DNA from: Azadirachta indica
Lineage: Eukaryota; Streptophyta; Magnoliopsida; Sapindales; Meliaceae
Length of the DNA: 64,000 nucleotides
NCBI GenBank assembly: GCA_022749755.1
Contig: CM040449.1
Span: 5,723,157 to 5,787,156, forward strand
Direction: 5' to 3'
Shown piece by piece: positions 1-10,678 of this stretch. The position numbers and the translations under genes were made by a program. The notes under the pieces were generated by a model. It saw only the letters and a program-made list of their open reading frames with translations, was not told the origin of the DNA and made no database searches. Position 1 is the first letter of the stretch; each line of letters opens with the position of its first letter.

Positions 1-215
1 CAATAACAATTGGTGTGTGTTTTATTTTATCTATAATAATTAATGAGTTTGTTGTTATATATGCCTGAACTGAATAATTGAGCATTTATAAGTTGATTAC
101 AACTTTCATTATATAGGTTAATTACTTTACACATCGGAATCTGGTTTCTGCTTAGCACAAAATAAAAGTATAATCAAATTTACAAATGAAAGTATGTACA
201 CACACATACGTGTGT

Positions 216-253
<38 letters not shown>

Positions 254-1872
254 GCGCACCTTAGGCTTTATTTGAAAGTATAGATCTTGTCATTCTCAAA
301 TAATTATTCCATTAAAACAATGTGAACGTTGAAGCATACACATATATATATGCAGTATTTAAATTTTGAAGATTATTTATTTATAGTAATGGCTTTGTCA
401 TCTCATAAGTTCCAGTTGCAATCATAGAGACGTAAAATAGAAGCAACTAAGAAACGGGGAAAAAAAAAATAAATTAAATATAACAAAATGGTTTGCTATA
501 TATGGCTTCAGAATCCGTCAAGATTCCTTTGCCCAACAATGGAATCAAATTAGCCGCTGCAGTATTAATTAGGTGTTAATATATATATTCTCTGCATATT
601 ATTGTCCCCACTGCATCTCATTTGATTTCACTCAATTAGTATCAATCAAAATTTTAGGACCATTTTTTCTTTGCTCGAGGGTCAGTTTCATACTGGCTAC
701 ATATAATATATGGAGAAAACTAATTTCTCTTTCCCTGCTGCAATCATTGATCTTACTGTTATATAAGTTGTAAGCAGCTAGCTAGCTGATTCGATCACTG
801 TTGTCAGTCGTAATGAAACCTAATTACAAGTTTTTAAAAAATTTGAGAGTTGCTAGAACGTCAGTCTCCCCCGCAAAGTAATTGGGGTCATTACATTAAT
901 AATTGATTAAACAGTTGAAGTCGAATCGGAAGAAAGTCTACTTCTCTTTTGATTGCTTCTTTGCGTCTTCAATGGTCTATTCATATTAGAATTGACAATA
1001 TCAAACGCCCACTACCCTATCTAATTATTGAGGCATTGAGCCAAAAAATCAAATATTATTTGGGTAGAGGTATTTCTATCAAATGATGTAATCAAGACAA
1101 GAACATCAACCGAATACAACAAGGCCTGATTATTTTCCTTGGTCTTCGAAAAGAGTCCCGTGGCTGCCTCACTTTCAAACAACTGACACTTCAGTTATAT
1201 TCAACATTTAAATAATATATATGTTGCAACTAAGTGACTTGAAACTGATATCCATTTGGGTAATTAATATCAAGATGCAGTTTCATTAAGGGTACGTAAT
1301 TACCATATTTCAATTCCATAAGCTTTAATTCCAATTACGTAATGTAATATCAATTCTAACATTTAATACAATCTCTATTAGATTTTTGATGGTTGGTAGG
1401 GCTTTGAGTTTTTCATCATGATCGACACGATAAAGAGAGAAATTTGAGAGGTAATAAAAAGCCAAAACTTATGGGCAAAAATTTTCCTGCTTGGCTTAGA
1501 TTTGCTTCACTGCTCGTATATAGTCAAAGCTATTAGGTAAAGAGACCATGTAATGTAAATGTAATCACAAATTATTAACAAGTAAAAGTAATCACCAATG
1601 ATTATAATAACTTTGTGTGTATCACATGGCATGTTCCTACTGAAAATGATGGCTGACCTTGCCGAGACTCGGTGCTCAGTCTCGCCTATCGGCGATAACT
1701 ATAATGGGCTTTTAATTAGTCATGCGACTCTTGTTTTAAGAATTATGACTGAGGATCTTTTAGTAGCAGTAATCTTGTTACTGTGGCCGGGCTAGTCCAA
1801 CTTCTTCTAGCTTAAGGATAATCTTTGGAATGGAGTTGGATATGTTATGTGAAAGCCTATGGGCTATGGACC
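1..1872. other. Intergenic region, left edge
   Basis: A/T-rich non-coding DNA. All open frames are short, without recognisable domains or plausible splice partners. It contains a TG/TA microsatellite near its left end. I see no RNA gene. The right boundary is the target-site duplication of the TRIM element at 1877. Confidence 0.6.
211..253. repeat. Compound microsatellite (TG)n(TA)n
   Basis: An uninterrupted run of TG dinucleotides passes directly into TA dinucleotides. No gene is close enough for an effect to be argued. Confidence 0.9.
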
Positions 1873-1876
1873 AATA

Positions 1877-2156
1877 TGTCACGCGCCCAGCGGAAAGGCA
1901 CGTGCGGCACCCTCGTAGACCCCCATGTCGAGGGTAAGCCTTGTTATCCCGTCGCATATTTAACTGGTTTCGGCCTACCTTGGCCTCATCAGGAGGACGG
2001 CTTCAGTCCCCGACCAGTTCGGGCAGGGGTGGTCTATGTCCCCTCTACATAATAGCCCTTGAGACTGAAGCCGACTTTGCACCATGAAACATCAATGTGC
2101 TTGAGTTGTCACACCCTAGCACACCCAGCCAACATGCGATTTCTCGTGCCGTGACA
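1877..2156 (-). repeat. LTR of the TRIM (3' LTR in element sense)
   Basis: Direct copy of 2635-2914 with three substitutions. It carries an inverted repeat: GACGGCTTCAGTC at 1996-2008 can pair with GACTGAAGCCGAC at 2063-2075 (12 of 13 positions). Confidence 0.9.
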
Positions 2157-2634
2157 TTCTCCACCACCGAAAATCGTGCACGTCCTCGTGCACGCGGCCA
2201 TCTTCAAATTTTTCGCCAGCTCAATTGGTAGACCATCGAGGTCCTACCCTGCATGCCGCTCCACTCCATAACGCCCATCTCCTCCGGGCTAAGGAGACTC
2301 CCATAAAGAGAACACGATAACACCACGTCGTGCGGGCACGCCATCCTCGACGTACGGTGGTAGCAGTGCTTGGCGTAGATGAGGCGCTATGCGGTTGCCT
2401 TTCAAACCACAATGCTCATCTTCCCCCCCAGGAAGATCCCCATACCGCAGGACACATCATTGTGCGAGCACGCCCACATTCGAGGCTGCGTGGCAAAGGG
2501 TCACACAATAGACACCTCGTTTTCCCTCGCCCAATCTTACGGGCTAATATCCTCGGCCATCTCGGTGGATTCCCACAGGAGTCAGGAACGTAGCGAGATT
2601 TTGCGAAAATTCTCGTTCCTGCTCTGATACCATC

Positions 2635-2914
2635 TGTCACGCGCCCAGCGAAAAGGCACGTGCGGCACCCTCGTAGACCCCCATGTCGAGGGTAAGCCTT
2701 GTTATCCCGTCGCATATTTAACTGGTTTCGGCCTACCTTGGCCTCATCAGGAGGACGGCTTCAGTCCCCGACCAGTTCGGGCAAGGGTGGTCTATGTCCC
2801 CTCTACATAATAGCCCTTGAGACTGAAGCCGACTTTGCACCATGAAACATCAATGTGCTTGAGTTGTCACACCCCAGCACACCCAGCCAACATGCGATTT
2901 CTCGTGCCGTGACA
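2635..2914 (-). repeat. LTR of the TRIM (5' LTR in element sense)
   Basis: Second 280 bp terminal repeat. The primer-binding site lies two bases inside its border, which makes this the upstream LTR when the element is read on the minus strand. Confidence 0.9.
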
Positions 2915-2918
2915 AATA

Positions 2919-3408
2919 GCCCAATAAACTGTAATATAGTCAAAATGGATAGCCCAGATACACGCCAAGAGTGCAGCTTCCTGAATCCTGATCATGCGAA
3001 TTGCCCATATCACCGGTACCACCTCGCACGCGCCATTACATTCCACACTCTAAGCGAGGATGGCTCTCAAGAGCCCAAACCCGCCATTATAAATTCATTA
3101 AGATGAGCAATATACATCTGTGCCCGTTTTGATAAGCTACGTACTTCATTTGCATGACCTACTCTCGACGTGGTTCACATAAGCTCTCAACTCAGCGTTT
3201 TGATTCTTTTCACACACGTGCAAAGAAAAGTGGAAGAGAAGACAGTAGACTAGGGTAAGTAAACTCTTCCACACTTCACATTATACCGGATTCTCTTCGC
3301 AGTACGATGAACTCAATTAATTAATTTGTTATTTTACGCGTGTAGGATTCTGCTAATTTAAGTATTAGTTGTGAGTGCAGTGGCATTTTGGTTTTGGGCA
3401 CTTGAGTC
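2919..3408. promoter_or_regulatory. Upstream region of the glycine-rich protein gene
   Basis: About 490 bp between the TRIM and the start codon at 3409. A TATA-like TATAAATT lies near 3088-3095 and would place transcription start at about 3120. The insertion therefore sits roughly 170 bp upstream of the putative TATA box. No other gene is visible here. The promoter assignment is inference. Confidence 0.4.
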
Positions 3409-3909
3409 ATGGAAAAACATGCTGTGGTTTCATGGAGTCTCATCTTCTTATGTATGGGGCTCTCTAGCTTTGTGCTTCTAGAAGCTAATAGAGAAGAGAG
3501 GTCTCCAAGTGATGTGTGGTTTGAAAGGCAAACTAGCCTCACTGAAGAGGCTGGCCCCAGAGAGCGCCTCACAGCTGCTGGTTACGGAGGTTATGGTTCT
3601 GGCGGTGGCGGTAGTGGAAATGGATTCGCGCCAGGTTATGGTGGTGGTCCTGGTTTTGGTGACGGGAGATGGGGAGGTGGAGGTGGAGGCTCTGGCTACG
3701 GAAACGGCGTAGGCCAAGGTGGCGGGTTTGGTGCAGGCGGCGGTTTTGGCTCTGGTGGTGGTTTCGGTTCTGGTGGTGGAGGGGGAATTGGCTTTGGTAA
3801 TGGTGGAGGAAATGGGTTCGGCTCGGGGTCGGGTTCAGGCTTTGGTAATGGTGGAGGTCATGGTGGTGGTAGAGGAGGTGGCAGTGGCTATGGTCCTGGC
3901 TCGGGATGA
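3409..3909 (+). CDS. Secreted glycine-rich protein
   Basis: Intronless 166-residue frame. Residues 1-26 are a clear signal peptide: a short basic start, then the hydrophobic stretch SLIFLCMGLSSFVLL, with likely cleavage after Ala26. Residues 27-57 are a charged linker. Residues 58-166 are almost entirely glycine with interspersed Ser, Phe, Asn and Tyr, in loose GGGFGSGGG and GFGNGGG repeats. Proteins of this design are usually cell-wall structural proteins; that role is inferred from composition. The glycine codons make other frames open too, but only this one has a signal peptide. The stop falls just before a stretch that in the next frame continues glycine/tyrosine-rich for about 16 residues, so the tail may have been frameshifted. 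Confidence 0.8.
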   Translation: MEKHAVVSWSLIFLCMGLSSFVLLEANREERSPSDVWFERQTSLTEEAGPRERLTAAGYGGYGSGGGGSGNGFAPGYGGGPGFGDGRWGGGGGGSGYGNGVGQGGGFGAGGGFGSGGGFGSGGGGGIGFGNGGGNGFGSGSGSGFGNGGGHGGGRGGGSGYGPGSG

Positions 3910-6112
3910 CAATTATGGTCGGGGCTCCATAGCTGCACCAATCAGGAATCAGTGATCAAACTAGTGTTGTTCATGGCATAATAATATGATTAAGATCTCT
4001 CCATTACGATGTCCTTTTTTCCTTCTTTATACCGTGCAATTTAGACTGTTGTCTTCTAAATAAAGCCAATTGACTGTAGCAAAAGAAATGGTAATAAATA
4101 TATACATCATTCATACTGTTTATGGGGTTCCTCTTGCTACCTTAATGAGATAGTTATTTAAATTTCATAACAAAAAAACCTACAAAGACATACACAATGC
4201 TATAAGATAACAACGAAAAGAACGACCAATTGTTGTTTTACATATTTTCTTTCCATTTCTTTGACAATTGTTTGATTCTAGAAAGCTACTTGGATTGCTT
4301 TCAACACAACTGTGATTCAAACGCGAGGGACACTTATATGTATTGATTGCATTAGAATTTTTTTTCCCCTCAGAAAATTTGACCAGCTTATGTATACATA
4401 CACTTCGCCAATGCCATCTTTATAAATTCCTTCACGTAACTCCTACACATCCCTTGATCCCCTCACGGAATTCAGAGTCAAAGATACACAAGGCAGAAAA
4501 GCAGCCATCGAGTTGAACGGGGCAAACAGATCAGTGAATCAACCAGCAAATTTGTTAGGTAAAAGAAACATCAATGTCATACTTCCATTCCATGTGTAGT
4601 CTCAACCACCCAGATAATAAATTATTGGAAACATAGATATAGAGATATATACATGCATTTATGCACAATGTCAACGGTTTTCTTAATCACATGGCATCGG
4701 TAAAGTACTAGAGCAGATAAATTGATAGCATAAACAGCACACCGGCAGCATATATATATATATATATATATATATGTACTTGGGAATAACTAACAGCCCG
4801 GCTTATGATACGGCAAACCCAGGAGAATGGCCCCCGTGGATGGGAGATCAAGCAGCAAAGCAGTATTTTTCATTCTTTCACCTGCAAATTTTCATTATCA
4901 AAGTAGGTTATATGGAGACTATATATGTGATCATGACTATTAAAATGACCATGCGTCAATCATTAGTATGAAGAACATAAACCAAATCAATAGAGGGAGT
5001 GAAGGATCTGTATCTCATGCCAATAATGATTGAAAACAGTGCAAATTAGATGTCATAGATTCATCCTTTGACGCATTAATCAAATTTCTGAGGCATAATT
5101 TATAATGGCACTGAAGAAAACAAATTAAGAGCAGTGAAATGAAGGGAAACTCGAGAAAAGATTGAAATTATACGGCCACTCAAGATATAAATCACAACTT
5201 TGAAAACATTGAAGTCTGGAAATTATTATAGTCAAAAGGAAATTACTCAACATTGAATCAACTGTTTGATTATCCTAGTTCTCTTTTTTTGATGAGATTA
5301 CTCAACAGCTTAAACCCTGGTTGCTATTAGTATCCTTCTCCCTACAATGTCAAGTTGAGATTAATGAGATAATTTTATACTTCTGAGCCTTATAAGGAAA
5401 AAGACTTAAACATCTAAAAACCGATTGGTTAAAATATACAATATCAAGAAGTTCTTAGAAAGGATCCTCTTGCCAGGATTCACCCACCAGTTCTCTAACT
5501 CTAGAAACATACAAGGAAAGAATCCACTAATAAGTAATAAAGCCAGTTTGATAACAACTCTCTTTCTTTTCAAGTAAATTAAAGCCAAATACAATCTGTC
5601 ACATTAGACGTTGCTACCAAAAGGCGCTTAAAACAGGCAAATATTGACAATAATGATAAAGTAAATAAATGAAACCTTTACATCCTAATTCTTAACTATA
5701 GGATTAGAATGTATCCTCACCCCACACTTAATTTTTCATTTAAAGCTGTGTAACGTCCTTTTCTTAGACGTCTCCCTTGCTTTCCCAAACAAGACAATAT
5801 AATTATTCTCCGAACAGAATTCTGAGTTGCTTAACAAGATGATGAACTTATAAGCACTATTATCGTTTGAAGTGAAAGTCTGTCAGACTCTTACAAAGAA
5901 ATCCAACTCAACATTCTATGAAGTGAGAGTAAAATCATAACTTCACAGCATAAATCCCGCTTTAATTCTTAGACATGCATAACTATTGGATTAGGCATTT
6001 TTCATTTTGAAGAACTCAAACTTTTACCATCAAACTTCTCTACAAATTTTGCTATGATAGGAGAACTAAATTAAAAAATAGATTACGGGGTAAAACATCC
6101 AAGAAAAATTTG
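3910..6112. other. Intergenic region between GRP and ACBP3 genes
   Basis: About 2.2 kb of A/T-rich DNA between the plus-strand GRP gene and the 3' end of the minus-strand ACBP3 gene. It holds 3' flanks, an AT microsatellite (4750-4775) and short frames without domains. I see no RNA gene or transposon ends. Confidence 0.55.
4750..4775. repeat. AT microsatellite
   Basis: Uninterrupted alternating A and T over 26 bases. Confidence 0.9.
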
Positions 6113-7968
6113 TTAAGGTCGTACCATGGATTCCAGGCTTGAGCCCCCGGTTGGATCACCTCCCCCACCACCAGACTTCAATTCCAGGTTCCTGACAGAA
6201 GCTCGGGTAAGAAAACCTGAAATACTACTGACAGAGACAAGAACAAAATCAAATTCATAAATGAGAGCTGTTAATTGATGTAAAATTGTGAATTGATTAA
6301 TCAATCCATTTCTAAAACCTACTTTTCAAGTTCACGATCTGTTTGATGCCCTGAAAATGAGCTCAAGTCCGGAGGAACCAAAGCATGAGCCTTTCCTGCT
6401 GCTTGTTCTCCCAATTTACCATCTCCCTGCAAAATGAATTGTATCATAATTCAGACAATATCAATGATGGAAACCACTGGGGAAACCATAATTTTTCACT
6501 GCCTGAAAAAAGAGAAGACTCACAGAATTGTTCTCTTCCATCCAGCCAGGAACTCTATCTGAAAGAAGGGTGACATACTGCTGCATAGCCTCCTCTGGAC
6601 TCATGTTCCCCAGTTTTTGCCAAGCATTCCTTGCACAACGTAAGCAGTGCCGTGCATCACTCACACATAGCAGCTCTCAACCCTGTTATTGTAACTACTA
6701 TCAAGCTATACCGCGCAACTTCTTATAGGTTTGGTCCTGAGGTGTTTTGCATTTTCACTTCTTTCTATGTTTGACAAACTCCTCTGGTAATTAATTATAC
6801 TAAGTCATTTTGCATTAATCTAGATTTCAGCATTCAGGATGGTCTTGCACGAAGTTAGGGGCTATTATATTTTCTATTAACAAGCTTTAATTTTGCATAA
6901 ATCTAACCAGTTAGAACTCGTCACAAATGAATATCAAAAAAGAATTGAATTGGTAAGCATTTTTTAAAGCTAAACAGTTTATTTTGTAAGTGCATTCTCA
7001 ACTACCCTGTTTTACTAACTACGCAAGCTTAACATGCATTCTAAGTTTGCTGTCTCCATGCCTATTGCTATTGTCCTAAACACAATATCTCAGAAGATTT
7101 CCGAATTTGTTTATTTCTTTAGTTTTCCGGTGTTTAATCATATTTTGTATTTTCCACGCTCAGTCATTCACCCGCATAAAAAGAAAAACAGAAAGCAGAA
7201 AACAAAAGAAACATAGAAATACAGGAAAGTTTGGTACCATTTGGAACGAGCAGAGAGCATGAAAGCCATGGGTTGGGACTCACGGCAAGGTCCTTCAGTA
7301 GCAACCTTGTGAAGAGCATATAACTCCATCTGCACATCATCATTCAGCAAATTATCTTTAACACCAGACCCCACAAATTTCTCAGCAGCACCAAAAACCT
7401 TCTCCAATTCACTCCTTTCTATTCCTTCCCATTCATCATCATCCTCGATCATCAAACTATTCTTCGACTCATTGTCCGCCACATTAGTCTCTTCAGATGG
7501 CACAGTTGTATCATTGTTTATGCCCGATTCTGCAGCAGTTTCCTCAACTTCCTTTTCGTTATATGTTTTATTAGACAAAACATCCTCGCCGCTTGCTTCC
7601 TCTTCTTTTTGCACTATCCTCTCTTCTGATGAAACTACTGGCAATCCCATCAATTCAGTCTTGAGTTCTTGATCACGAGACCCTGGCCCCACGTTTTTCT
7701 GAATCTGACGCAACTCTTTTTCAAATTTATCAACTTTCTCCACAGTTTCTTCGACAAATTGGACTCTCTTTTGGCTTTCAGAAACCCCAACATTCATTTT
7801 CTCACCAAACAGCAATTCATCCATAACAACACCCTCATCAACGTCTTTCAACCCCTCATCAGAGTACGAACCACCACCAGACATGGCAAAAGAAACAAGT
7901 TTAGCAACAAAATAAGAAAACAAGACGGCAATCAGAGCAGTTAAAACCAGCTCTTGAACAAGCTCCAT
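6113..7968 (-). CDS. ACBP3: Acyl-CoA-binding protein, ACBP3 type
   Basis: Four exons on the minus strand (7968-7238, 6629-6524, 6426-6323, 6191-6113), all with GT-AG borders, give 339 residues. Residues 6-31 form a hydrophobic N-terminal anchor or signal (LVLTALIAVLFSYFVAKLVS). An acidic, low-complexity middle follows. The acyl-CoA-binding domain lies at about 180-275, with DEWEGIERSELEKVF, the YALHKVATEG segment and KWNAWQKLGNMSPEEAM. The third exon ends in AA and borrows G from the fourth, which avoids an apparent TAG at the junction. Arabidopsis ACBP3 has the same order of anchor, acidic region and C-terminal binding domain; it binds acyl-CoA and phosphatidylethanolamine and affects autophagy and leaf senescence. 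Here the C-terminus is short and ends with a glycine run and MVRP. Confidence 0.93.
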
Positions 7969-9712
7969 AGTGACAGAGGTGTCGAGAACAAATCAAGATT
8001 ACAAGAGAAGAGAAAGATGATTAAAAAGAAAAAGCGCAAAGAGAAGAAGACGGAGCGACGGATACGATGATAAGATTAGAAAGTTATGAATGATGCATAC
8101 AACATACAAATAGACATAAGCATAGAAATGATCATTAAATAAATAAAATAAATAAATAAAAGTAAACGAAATGATAAAAAGCAGAGGAGGACTGACTAAG
8201 CGTTAGAGGGAAAGGATATTTGTAACGCAGAGTAAAGCATATTCTGCTTCTGGCTTTGAATCGCTTTCGCTATAATTTTTATGTTGGGAGGGGGAGATGC
8301 GGGTCCTACTTCACAGGCAAAAAAAATTTTGTTTGGGAAAATGTGTAGCTGACTGGGCAACGGTTTTACGATATTTATTGGTTATCCGGCTAGCAAACTG
8401 TCAGCATAATTGAACTGATGTTGCCTCCGTTCCGTTCAACGCGCGTGTTTCATAATTGGCCGCCGTGCTCTTTTTCTTTTTTACTTTTTTTTTTTTTTTT
8501 TAAATACTGCAATTTTAAAAAATAAATGAAAATTTTAAATTCGATGTTATTCAAATTCAAATATTTCTTGTACCATAAGAAAAGAACACTTAACGTTACC
8601 ATGTATGTAGCCTATCAAGAAAATTCTTCACGGATATTTAAATAATTTTCCACTACCTTTGTTAATTATTAACTTAAAAACGACTCGTTGAAGTAAGCAT
8701 TGTGGTAAATTATAGAGTAAAGTTGAAACAATTCTTTTCCTTTCGGATACGTGGGAGAGGCAGGGTAGGCGTAAGGAAGCAAGGAGAAGATGGTCTGGTC
8801 TGGAGTTTTTAGTCTTGTAGATTATGGACCCATAGACCATAGTCATTAGAGTTGGCCAATCTGATGACAACGATGAAGGATGAATGAACATCATGGTGGT
8901 GGTGAGTGGTTTAGTGGTTTCCTGACGTTACACAAGTATTATTTATTTATATTTTTATTCTGAATCGACTGATTTCCCATTGCAAATGCAATTTAAAAAT
9001 TCTGATATTCAGTTTAAAATTAAAGGTAATATAATATTTTCGACGATCAAAACCCAGCACGCAGTATCATATAAGTTTTGACCAGTGTCGAGTGCTTGGA
9101 ATCAAGGCCCTTTATACGAATTGGAAATGGGCCTGGTACTTGTGCACTGGCCCCTAGTTCAATGGAGGAGAATATTTGGGCCAAGTTAGCTTGCTCTGTT
9201 CCATACCGAGCCAAGCCAGCGCCTACTCGTATCACAAAGTTAACGGTTACAGTCTTGCTTTCCGACTTTATTTCCTGCTCCTGTCTTAATTCACATGACA
9301 TAAATAGATGATCTAACAGGAAACAATTTCAAAGTAGGATAAACCTTGAAATTAAATGCTCAGTTTTTTTCGAAATCTACAATACTCTTTCAATCATAAA
9401 TCATCAGAGATTAAGAGCTAGCTAGCTGTTTGTGTAATTGACACTTAGTAACAACAACAATTTTTCAAATAAAGCCTTTTATAAACTTACGTTAGACAGC
9501 CACATTATAATTTTCATTTTTTTTCCATTTTCCAAATCTAAATAATAATGAAGAGCTAATAATAATTATGTTGCCCACAGTTTTCCAATCCAAACCACCA
9601 TCCAACAACTACTCTGATTGAGGAAATTAAGCAAAATGAAAAGGGGGAAGTTGGGTGGCTTATTATTATTATTATTCTTTGGAAGAATGAGAGGCAAGCA
9701 AAGAAAGCCCCA

Positions 9713-9744
9713 TTTATTTATTTATTTACTTATTTATTTATTTT
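9713..9744. repeat. TTTA microsatellite
   Basis: Seven or eight TTTA units with one C interruption. A short TTA run lies just upstream at about 9660-9676. Confidence 0.85.
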
Positions 9745-9865
9745 TGTTGTTTCAGTGTATCGGGTCCACCACTTTTAAGTGCTTATTTATGAAGGGGCTT
9801 CTACTTTCAACCACGAAATTTATAGTGACCTCCAGCTGTATGCTTCATCAAGCACTGACTACGGA

Positions 9866-9890
9866 CATCTCATCTCATCTCATCTCATCT
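9866..9890. repeat. ATCTC pentanucleotide microsatellite
   Basis: Five perfect tandem ATCTC units. Confidence 0.9.
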
Positions 9891-10467
9891 GGATTTTAGG
9901 CTATTTTATTTATATTTATTTCTTACGTATAACTCTGTAATTGAAGCACATGATTCCTTAATCCTTATCCTCCCTAAATAATTTCACTACTAAAATTAAC
10001 ATATGCCTCCCATTATTATAATCCTCATTCTTTTATTTCCTTAATTAATTTTAATAACTTAATAATTAATTGTCTTGCTGACATTTTTCATTTCTTCTCT
10101 AATCTTATCTCCTACGTGTTTAAAGCTTTGGATAGAAAACAATATACACCATTAATGTATTTAAAGTATTAAAAAAAATTTAAAGAAGAAACATACTGTA
10201 TTATCAATTATGTTTACGTATTTATTATTATGTGTATTTTTTATTTTAAAAGTGATTAATTTTTATTACTAATTATGAAACAAAGATGATTGAATAATTT
10301 TAAAATATGTGATATAATTTGTTTTAAATGATTACATTATTGAGATTGTCTGTCTGATTATTTTTCTAAAATATGATAAAAATATTATTTTATTGAATAA
10401 TAGAGGAATTTTTTAAAATTTATTAAGTAAAAAAAAAGTTTTTTGGAATTGAATCTTAATTAAGCTT

Positions 10468-10491
10468 GTTTATGTTTATGTTTATGTTTAT
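10468..10491. repeat. TTTATG hexanucleotide repeat
   Basis: Four tandem copies of a TTTATG-type unit. Confidence 0.85.
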
Positions 10492-10678
10492 GGAAGATCT
10501 CAGAAGTTAGACTTCTTTTGATTATCTTTTCAGCAACATAAAATACAGTGATATGCCTCAAATCAAATTCAATCCAGTAGTGCTCAGTAAATATTTCTAT
10601 TTTATTTATTATTGGATCCAATCCAAGGAAAGACAGAGAAGCGCCACCGTTCACATTTGCTTTTCCAAATAAATCTAA

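Larger units (their letters stand above)
1877..2914 (-). mobile_element. TRIM: non-coding LTR retrotransposon
   Basis: Two direct 280 bp terminal repeats (1877-2156 and 2635-2914) flank a 478 bp interior. Each repeat starts TGTCACG and ends CGTGACA, and the whole element is bordered by a 4-bp duplication AATA (1873-1876 and 2915-2918). Next to the right repeat, 2621-2632 reads GCTCTGATACCA, the reverse complement of the plant initiator-tRNA-Met primer-binding site TGGTATCAGAGC, so the element is transcribed on the minus strand. A purine-rich stretch on the minus strand abuts the left repeat (about 2157-2168) and fits a polypurine tract. The interior has no gag, protease, integrase or reverse transcriptase. 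This is the architecture of a terminal-repeat retrotransposon in miniature, which depends on proteins supplied in trans. The two repeats differ at only three positions, so the insertion is fairly young. I found no 5S rRNA-like block, so it is not Cassandra. Confidence 0.9.
7969..10668. other. Intergenic region upstream of ACBP3
   Basis: About 2.7 kb. The first few hundred bases should contain the ACBP3 5' untranslated region and promoter, read leftward. The rest is A/T-rich with TTA, TTTA, ATCTC and TTTATG microsatellites. An 84-codon frame at 9047-9301 on the minus strand has no recognisable domain and no partner exons. No RNA gene is visible. Confidence 0.5.

Noticed and set aside
1877..2156. 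Possibility that the TRIM is Cassandra, which carries 5S rRNA sequence in its LTR.
   Set aside because: I compared both strands with the plant 5S gene and its internal promoter from memory and saw no matching block.
2416..2715. A 99-codon minus-strand frame inside the TRIM.
   Set aside because: It runs across the LTR border, has no gag or pol motif, and TRIMs are non-coding. An open frame of this length is expected in a GC-richer stretch.
3478..3955. Open frames overlapping the glycine-rich gene on both strands.
   Set aside because: Shadows of GGN codons. They lack a signal peptide or domain; only the end of one plus-strand frame is of interest as a possible frameshifted tail.
4774..4971. 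A 65-codon frame starting in an AT microsatellite.
   Set aside because: No domain, no homology I recognise, and the start lies in simple sequence.
9047..9301. An 84-codon minus-strand frame overlapping a plus-strand frame.
   Set aside because: No recognisable family and no partner exon or promoter features. Could be a decayed gene fragment but I cannot support it.
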